From the NCBI GenBank assembly GCA_030533445.1, contig CM060076.1:25530603-25594602 (forward strand): a stretch of 64,000 nt of DNA, read 5' to 3'. The position numbers were made by a program, and so were the translations under genes. The notes beneath the pieces were generated by a model that was given only the letters and a program-made list of their open reading frames with translations, ran no database searches and had not been told where the DNA came from. Shown piece by piece: positions 57,416 to 64,000 of the stretch (within the stretch, counting starts at the first letter, position 1; every line of letters begins with the position of its first letter). Origin of the DNA: Cyprinodon diabolis (Eukaryota > Chordata > Actinopteri > Cyprinodontiformes > Cyprinodontidae).

Positions 57416-59027
57416 CAGGTGCTGGTCATAAAATTAGAATATCATGAAAAAGTAGATTGATTTCAGTAATTCCATTTAAAAAGTGAAACTTGTATATTAT
57501 ATTCATACATTACATACAAACTCATATATTTCAGATGTTTATTTTGTTTAATTTTGATGATTACAAATGACAACAAATGAAAATCTCAAATTCATCATAT
57601 CAGAAAATTAGAATATTACTGAAGACCAATAAAAACAAAGGATTTATAGAAATGTTGGCCAACTGAAAAGTATGAACATGAAAAGTATGAGCATGTACAG
57701 CACTCAGTATTTAGTTGGGCCTCCTTTGGCCTGTATTACTGCAGCAATGCGGCGTGGCATGGAGTCGATCAGTCTGTGGCACTGCTCAGGTGTTATGATA
57801 GCCCAGGTTGCTCTAATAGTGGCTTTTAGCTCTTCTGAATTGTTGGGTCTGGTGTATTGCATCTTCTTCTTCACAATACCCCATAGATTTTCTATGGGGT
57901 TAAGGTCAGGAGAGTTTGCTGGCCAATTAAGAACAGGGATACCATGGTCCTTCAACCAGGTACTGGTAGCTTTGGCACTGTGTGCAGGTGCCAAGTCCTG
58001 TTGGAAAATGAAATCTGCATCTCCAAAAAGTTGGTCAGCTGCAGGAAGCATGAAGTGCTCTAAAACTTCCTGGTATGTGGCTGCGTTGACCCTGGACCTC
58101 AGAAAACACAATGGACCAACACCAGCAGATGACATGGCACCCCAAACCATCACTGACTGTGGAAACTTTACACTGGACTTCAAGCAACGTGGATGAAGTG
58201 CCTCTCTTCTTTTCCTCCAGACTCTGGGACCTTGATTTCCAAAGGAAATGCAAAATTTACTTTTATCAGAGAACATGACTTTGGACCACTCACCAGCAGT
58301 CCAGTCCTGTTTCTCTTTAGCCCAGGCAAGACGCTTCTGACGCTGTCTGTGGTTCAAGAGTGGCTTGACACAAGGAATGCGACAGCAGAAACCCATGTCT
58401 TTCATACGTCTGTGTGTGGTGGTTCTTGAAGCACTCACTCCAGCTGCAGTCCACTCTTTGTGAATCTCCCCCACATTTTTGAATGGGTTTTGTTTCACAA
58501 TCCTCTCCAGGGTGCGGTTATCTCTCTTGCTTGTGCACTTTTTTCGACCACATCTTTTCCTTCCCTTCGCCTCTCTATTAATGTGCTTGGACACTGAGCT
58601 CTGTGAACAGCCAGCCTCTTTAGCGATGACCTTTTGTGTCTTGCCCTCCTTGTGCAAGGTGTCGATGGTCGTCTTTTGGACAACTGTCAAGTCAGCAGTC
58701 TTCCCCATGATTGTGTAGCCTATAGAACTAGACTGAAAGACCATTTAAAGGCTTTTGCAGGTGGTTTGAGTTAATTAGCTGATTAGAGTGTGGCGCCAGG
58801 GGCCATCAATTTTGAACCTTTTCACAATATTCTAATTTTCTGATATGATGAATTTGAGATTTTCATTTGTTGTCATTTGTAATCATCAAAATTAAACAAA
58901 ATAAACATCTGAAATATATGAGTTTGTATGTAATGTATGAATATAATATACAAGTTTCAGTTTTTAAATGGAATTACTGAAATCAATCTACTTTTTCATG
59001 ATATTCTAATTTTATGACCAGCACCTG
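57416..59027 (-). mobile_element. Intact Tc1-like transposon with long IR/DR ends (1,612 bp)
   Basis: TA on both sides (57414-57415 and 59028-59029). The 202-bp terminal inverted repeats 57416-57617 and 58826-59027 differ at one position only (AAAAAGTG against AAAAACTG). Each repeat carries an outer TCATAAAATTAGAATATCATG and an inner TCAGAAAATTAGAATATT motif, the IR/DR layout with two transposase-binding sites per end. An uninterrupted transposase lies on the minus strand. Confidence 0.96.
57704..58708 (-). CDS. Tc1-like transposase, intact (334 aa)
   Basis: Catalyses cut-and-paste at TA. The start is taken at MGKTADLTVVQKT; the open frame runs 12 codons further upstream, but 334 aa is near the family length and this Met precedes the first HTH. 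Helix-turn-helix segments lie at about residues 8-48 (KVIAKEAGCSQSSVSKHI) and 65-110, with a basic stretch GRKRCGRKKC between them in place of GRPR. DDE residues: D148 (MFSDKSKF), D238 (FQQDLAPAH) and E273 ([11 protein letters not shown]), a DD34E spacing. The residue after D148 is K where Tc1 enzymes usually have E; whether this affects activity is unknown. It ends AKGGPTKY. No stops or shifts. Confidence 0.93.
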   Translation of the reverse strand: MGKTADLTVVQKTTIDTLHKEGKTQKVIAKEAGCSQSSVSKHINREAKGRKRCGRKKCTSKRDNRTLERIVKQNPFKNVGEIHKEWTAAGVSASRTTTHRRMKDMGFCCRIPCVKPLLNHRQRQKRLAWAKEKQDWTAGEWSKVMFSDKSKFCISFGNQGPRVWRKRREALHPRCLKSSVKFPQSVMVWGAMSSAGVGPLCFLRSRVNAATYQEVLEHFMLPAADQLFGDADFIFQQDLAPAHSAKATSTWLKDHGIPVLNWPANSPDLNPIENLWGIVKKKMQYTRPNNSEELKATIRATWAIITPEQCHRLIDSMPRRIAAVIQAKGGPTKY

Positions 59028-59029
59028 TA

Positions 59030-60399
59030 CAGTATTTGGAGCAGCATAGTTTCTGTATTCTATTTGTTTTTTGTTTGTTTGGTTTTCAGCTTGCTATATT
59101 GGATGTGACAGTTGTCAATTTGTGTATCCTATATGTTTATTAAGTTCTGAAGACTAAGAAAATTCCTCCATTATAAAATGAAGAAAAATTTGATACCAGA
59201 TGTCAGGATTTTGGATTGTTGGCTGGTCTGGTTGTTGTGGTTCTCCTAGGTATTCAATAGAGGGTTTCTAGTAAATCCGCTCCTGAGTGTTACCAAGCTA
59301 TGGTAACATCAAGCCAAGCTCTGAGCTATTTGTTCCTGTCCTTTCCTAGTCTCTATGTTTCTGAGTCCTCTCCCAAATTACCATTGCTTATGTATGCTCA
59401 CATGGTACTTCAAGAAACCGGACAACTACACTGTGGATTCTGCCTTCAAGTTGCAAGTAAGAGTTATTACTTCCTGGTTCTCTCTCTGTGGATTTCTGTT
59501 ATCTGAATTCCTCTGTGCATTCAGACAGCCAATGAAGATTTCTGCTGACAGGTGGGTTACTCACGAAGGGTAACCGCTCCTCTACATGTATTCCTCCTCG
59601 CTGGTGATATCCGCACGAACTGCCTGCCTCCTCAGAATATCAGCCACAAAGCTTCCCACAACCTTCATCCTGGATCCGCTCACCTCTCCTTGGCAGTTAA
59701 CCTCTTCACCTACATTAAGCCCTGATCAGTCTCCTTCTGTTCAACACAACCTCCTCTTGCTGCCTCTCCTTTGAGAATCCCTGTTCATTCTCTCTGTGTC
59801 CTTGATGTTTCATTCTAAATTCAATGATCACAAGCAAATCATAAAATTAAACTGACTTATTGCTAACTTCAATCAAAATTCGATCAGTCAATCGATCAAC
59901 TTTATTGTCAACTACAATTTACATTGCAATCAAGATTTCAGTTTCAGTACAAACTGTTTATCATAATACATCGCATACATTGGGGTGGGGGGGGGCTGAG
60001 AGGGGGAACGGTTTTACTGAGGGCATGCGTGCCATTTGGCACGTTCTTATGGCTTCCCAGGATCCCACCAGTTACCTGGTTTCCCAGGTTCCAGGCGGTT
60101 ACCTATTGTGCTGCCTTTATCTCTGTGGAAAGATAGGAGCCACATTGGGGAAGAGAGGTGAAAAATAAGCATATTTCACACTTTATCCTTGAAAGGATAC
60201 AATCAAAAAAAAAAACACATGTAAAAGCACATGTAACATGAGACTGACATTTCAGCAGAGGGTAACATCTGGGGCAGAGTCACATGAAGTCAATCTGACA
60301 TTTGAAACATTAGTTGTGTGTGTACGATGAGTGTGTTCAATTTGTCCTTGAACGCTGTCTAGAGGCAATTGCCCTTGATGAGATGGAAGTTTACAAACT
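59030..60399. other. Unassigned sequence
   Basis: A G-run at about 59983-59996 and GC-richer text to 60170. Open frames up to 102 codons show no recognised domain. No repeat unit fixed. Confidence 0.4.
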
Positions 60400-61336
60400 T
60401 ACAGCTCTAGGTGCATTCACAGATGTTTGCAGGTAGGTTAGAGGGCGAGCAGTTCTTCTGCGCCCTTTCGCTGTAACATCCAGTGGAGAAATTTATAATG
60501 GGGGGAGGCTGAATCCGGTATAACACTTATTGTTTTGAGAGCAGGCTGCACAGCAATTTTCCACCAGCCTTCAGTTTTTCATGCTGGCTGTACTTGGCGA
60601 GTGTAATATTTCAAATTTGTTGGGCTTTTCCACCTTGAAGCGAGCGTGCACATCCAAGATATTATCCCATCTCACCTTTGAGTTCAACCACTGCAGCCAG
60701 CCTGCATTCAATCGCACCCAGCATACAGCTCATCTTTGTGAATGCGCTGCTGGCAGCCTGATCAGGGCCCAAATTGTCGCCGACATCCTCTGTAATTGGA
60801 GATACATCAGGTATCCTCCAAATTCAAACAGGAGAAAACTGAGTATCATAAAACCAAAAATTACATACAATATCCTCCACTGACAGCATTGTGAAACACA
60901 CCATCCTCCAAGCCTTCCAGGAGTCCATGGTGTATCCCACGAAGTATGTCCCAGCAGAACAAGATAGCTCCCCTTTTCCCTGTCTTCCAGTTGAGAAAAT
61001 TGGATCAATTGCATTGAGAGACCAGCTGACCAGATCCATTGTTTTAGTTTGGGTGATATGAAGAGAGGGCTCAGAAAAGACAAGACACTGTAAAGCAGGG
61101 ACAGACCAGGGGGGCGCAGGAGCAGCAGGGAAATGCAACTGCCTCCTTCAAGAGTCAGTACAGAGATCGATTATATACTTCATTATAAACAGTAAAAAAA
61201 AAAGGAACACAGCCCCAATCAACCCCTAAAAAAGTGTCATTGGGCCTTATGCAACATTTTTGTGTCTTGTCGTAAATGTTTCTTTTTCTCCAATTTTGGG
61301 CTCTTAGGAGTCACATCTTTTACAATCATTAGTGAA
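60400..61336. other. Unassigned sequence with overlapping minus-strand open frames
   Basis: Minus-strand frames of 117 codons (60730-61083) and 104 codons (60824-61138) overlap in GC-richer sequence. One has a hydrophobic run (FGFMILSFLLFEFGGYLMYL). I do not recognise either; no start context, splice sites or family motif support a gene. They may be the remains of a mobile element. Confidence 0.3.
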
Positions 61337-61344
61337 TCATTGTA

Positions 61345-61605
61345 CTACACAGGTAACCTTTGAGCAGGAGAAAGATTTGTCATTACCGTGAACAAACTGA
61401 AATCGATCAGATAGATAGGATTTAAACCAGTCTAGTGCTGTTCCTTTAATTCCAACAAAATATTCAAGTTTTTTTAAAAGAATATTATGATCAACTGTAC
61501 AGGACAAGTACAGATACAAGTCCATTATCTGAGGCCATGAGAATATCATTAGTGACTTTCACCAGAGCTGTTTCAGTGTTATGATGTTATGAGATTGGAT
61601 ATAGG
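61345..61605 (-). mobile_element. L2-type LINE, third copy, segment downstream of the hAT
   Basis: Minus-strand frame with [20 protein letters not shown] and [20 protein letters not shown], ending near KVTC at the RT GVP position. The sequence then leaves the LINE, so the C-terminal half and 3' tail are missing. A small deletion before TVDHN has removed part of the LSAAFD box. Confidence 0.85.
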
Positions 61606-62921
61606 CAGTGATGGGACTAACGGCGTTGAAAGTAACGGCGTTACTAACGCCGTTACCTTCTTTTAGTAACGAGTAATCTAACTAATTACTTTGACTGTAA
61701 CTATAACGCAGTTACCATTGCAGACACCCCGTTACTGCGCGTTACTCAGGTCGCACAATGAACCTTTTTTCATGATAGGACTCGTGCGCAGCTGCGTGAA
61801 GCTGACACCCCTCCCACGTCCTAAAACTCTGCAAATAGACTGAATGGTCAGTGCAACGTTAGTGCAGATTTGTGCAGAAAAAAATATTGTTTGTGCTACT
61901 TTTGTTTAAGAGATATTAAAGATTATTTTTTAGGTCATCCAGAGGTGCGCGCCTTGTCATGAGAGAGGGGAGGATGAGAATGGCTGATGTATAGTGAGAT
62001 TCCGTCTGTCAGTTGGGTAGGTGGGTGTTTCCGCTGGTGGGTGTTAACATACAGCACACAGAGAGATGGAGAGTGAGGAGGATCCAGCAGCAAACAGCGT
62101 TTTCCTGATGGAAATACCGGTGTTACGTCGAGCTGCGTTTCCCCATCAGATACGCTTTCCTCTGCATCTCCGCACAGCGCAGGCGGCACGAGTCACCGCG
62201 CAAGCGACAGGAAACGCGCATGCTCGCTAAAGGCGCGCACCAGTCGCCCTGTGCTCGCGCCACAGGAGAACTATGGAGAGCGTGAACGATCAAATGATAG
62301 CCTATATGGAGAAAGGGAGAAATCTGGATGGATGGATGGATGGATGGATGGATGGATGGATGGATGGATGGATGGATGGATGGATACTCTGCCTTCTCAA
62401 CCTACTGTATTTTTTATTTTAAACATTATTTGATGGCCTTTGTGGCAGGGATGGAGATCCATATTTTATGTCAAACGCAGAGTATACATCTAGATAGATA
62501 GATGTATAGATTAATGTTGCAGTATCTATAACAACCCAAACACACAGGATTTCAGAATTAGACATCCCCAGTTATTAATTTCCTATACTCACCAGATCTG
62601 AATGCCCTGTTAAAAAACTTCACATCGCGTTCCCCCCTGATGTCATTTACATTGAGTTGCAATAAATGCAAAACTCTCTGCAGGTTCTTGTCTTTGTCGT
62701 CCGCTCTATTCAGCTGGCTTTCGAATCACACCGCGAGAAGGTGGGGGCTGGGTGGTGAGGGGTACGGCGGCGAGAAACGCAAAAGTAACGCAATAGTTAC
62801 TTTTACTAGTAACTAGTTACTTTTATTGTGGAGTAACTCAGTTAGTAACTCAGTTACTTTTTGGGAGAAGTAACTAGTAACTATAACTAATTACTTTTTC
62901 AAAGTAACGTGCCCAACACTG
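61606..62921. mobile_element. hAT element, long form (1,316 bp)
   Basis: Ends CAGTGATGGG and CCCAACACTG. The target duplication GATATAGG / GATAAAGG (61598-61605 and 62922-62929) matches at 7 of 8 bases. It is colinear with 46115-46750 but has 683 more bases (62104-62786), which are CpG-rich at first (GCACAGCGCAGGCGGCACG; GCGCGCACCAGTCGCC), contain an ATG at about 62273 and a (GGAT)n array. This could be the promoter and first exon of the autonomous parent, but no transposase domain is seen. Confidence 0.92.
62325..62385. repeat. (TGGA)15 microsatellite
   Basis: About 61 bp of uninterrupted TGGA units inside the internal part of the hAT long form; absent from the short form. Confidence 0.95.
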
Positions 62922-62929
62922 GATAAAGG

Positions 62930-64000
62930 TCTATAATTGACTAAGTAATCTGGATCAAGAGACAGTTTCTTAAGCAAAGGTTTAATTACAGCAACCTTAA
63001 ACACCTTTGATACATATCCCTGTAACAGGGATACATTAATCACATCTAAAATGGAGGTGGTTAAATATCCCGGTTGGAACTGTATCTAACATACAAATTG
63101 AAGGCTTACTGTAGATGAAGACAATAGTTTAGTTCTATATGTTCAACTGGATCAAAGCAGTCTAAACCCGGTCCAGATTCTATGGCTACCTCAAATGCTG
63201 CCTCACCTTCCAGAGATAAACCAATCATAGACTGAGAAGTGCTAATGATCTTATTTTTAATACCATCAACCTTATTTATAAAGAATCCCATAAAATCATT
63301 ACTGCCAAGAGCAGGTGGAATTAATAAACAGAGCCATGGTGACTTTGGCAACTGTATTAAAAGGATATCTATGATTATTCTTATTCTCCTCTATTAATGA
63401 GGAGAAATACTGTATGCTGCTCTTGTTCAACAAACTTAACACCTGTGAAGGGGAATAAACTAAGCTTTTGCACTCTGCAGCACTGTTCAGCGACACAGAG
63501 GAGAGAGAAAGGGAAACAGATTCTTTAAAATTTATAACTGCACTATCCGATAATGATCTGCTAAAGTGGAACCTTCTTTTGGGGGAGGAGAACTCTGATA
63601 AAGTAATCCTGCATGTTATTAAAAAGGTCAGAAAGGACAGGATTGTGAGAAAATATTGATATTTCTTCACATTCTCTGCCATATGTCACCACAAGATCCA
63701 AGGTATGAAGATGAGACTGTTTGGTACTGTTCACTTTTTGAACAAAGCCAATAGTGTCTAAGATAGCATTAAAGGCTGCTCTTAAGCTATCGCCCGCACT
63801 GTCACCATTAGAAAGAAACTCCGAAAACTCATCTAAAAATTCTGAGTAAGGACCTGGTGGATGACACAAATTTACAAAAATAAGAGGTTTTACTGTTTTG
63901 CAATTTGGATGAGGGAAACTAAGGGTTAAATGTTCAAAAGCATGTAATTATTAACTGCCTTTGAAGTTATCAGTAAGTCAGAGTGAAAGATTGTTGCTAC
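62930..64000 (-). mobile_element. L2-type LINE, third copy, upstream segment (runs off the window)
   Basis: The minus strand continues from the RT into the linker (GFFINKVDGIKNK at about 63250; LNSAAECKSLVYSPSQV at about 63450) and the end of the endonuclease domain (CHPPGPYSEFLDEFSEFL at about 63810-63869; STKQSHLHTLDLVVTYG at about 63690). The same frame style continues to the window edge, so more 5' sequence lies beyond. Indels break the frame at several points, so it is not functional. This copy shows the endonuclease part that the copy at 43815 lacks. Confidence 0.85.

Noticed and set aside
59201..59550. Possible LTR from TGTCAGGATT to CTGCTGACA
   Set aside because: Flanking bases CCAGA and GGTGG do not form a duplication and no poly(A) or TATA signal lies in place.

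Overview
This is nuclear DNA from a teleost fish. It has split vertebrate-type exons in AT-rich introns, fish-type repeats (Tc1-like transposons, L2-type LINEs, hAT MITEs, tRNA-derived SINEs, Ty3/gypsy elements) and no prokaryotic gene organisation. The only host gene I can support is the 3' end of a plus-strand MAM-domain, GPI-anchored cell-adhesion gene, best matched to mdga2. Three exons (6899-7029, 7382-7478, 9200-9288) splice in frame into the C-terminal half of a MAM domain, a short linker, a hydrophobic GPI-signal tail and a stop. A probable 3' UTR follows, to about 11.2 kb. Bases 1-6898 are its upstream intron and hold a decayed L2-type LINE and a SINE.

From 11.2 kb on I see no host gene, only intergenic DNA colonised by mobile elements. 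In order: an intact Tc1-like transposon (12914-14161); two palindromic MITEs (about 14.6 and 18.4 kb); an R4/Rex6-like LINE tail (about 21.0-21.6 kb); a decayed Tc1 (about 21.7-23.2 kb); a long foldback element (about 24.5-25.4 kb); a SINE; a perfect (CTAT)55 array (26341-26560); a Ty3/gypsy element with 712-bp LTRs (27537-33183); a low-information stretch with a possible solo LTR and decayed Tc1 pieces (33.2-41.2 kb); a 101-bp hAT miniature (42434-42534); a solo LTR of the same gypsy family (42990-43651); an L2 LINE carrying a hAT element (43815-47294); a second gypsy element (48531-53703) inserted into an older hAT-like MITE (48317-53967); LINE and Tc1 fragments (55.3-56.2 kb); a second intact Tc1-like transposon with 202-bp terminal repeats (57416-59027); and a third L2 LINE running off the right edge, carrying a longer hAT of the same family (61606-62921).

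The most interesting material is in the gypsy family. All its LTRs carry an 11-nt motif, GCCGCAGTGTT, about 29 bp downstream of a TATA-like box in element 1. The same 11 nt in reverse complement lie immediately after the 5' LTR, where the primer-binding site should be. This is the architecture expected of Tf1/sushi-type self-priming, not tRNA priming. The gag start codon sits in the last six bases of the LTR (ATGACA), so the putative primer-binding site is also coding sequence. Element 1 has a second peculiarity: its 3' LTR is preceded by a copy of the genomic sequence left of the 5' LTR, and that LTR has a target-site duplication of its own. This means either an unequal-exchange duplication or a joined-haplotype assembly error.

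Coordinates of intact elements are set by target-site duplications and terminal repeats read directly. Family names come from recognised motifs and remembered family features; no database search was run.
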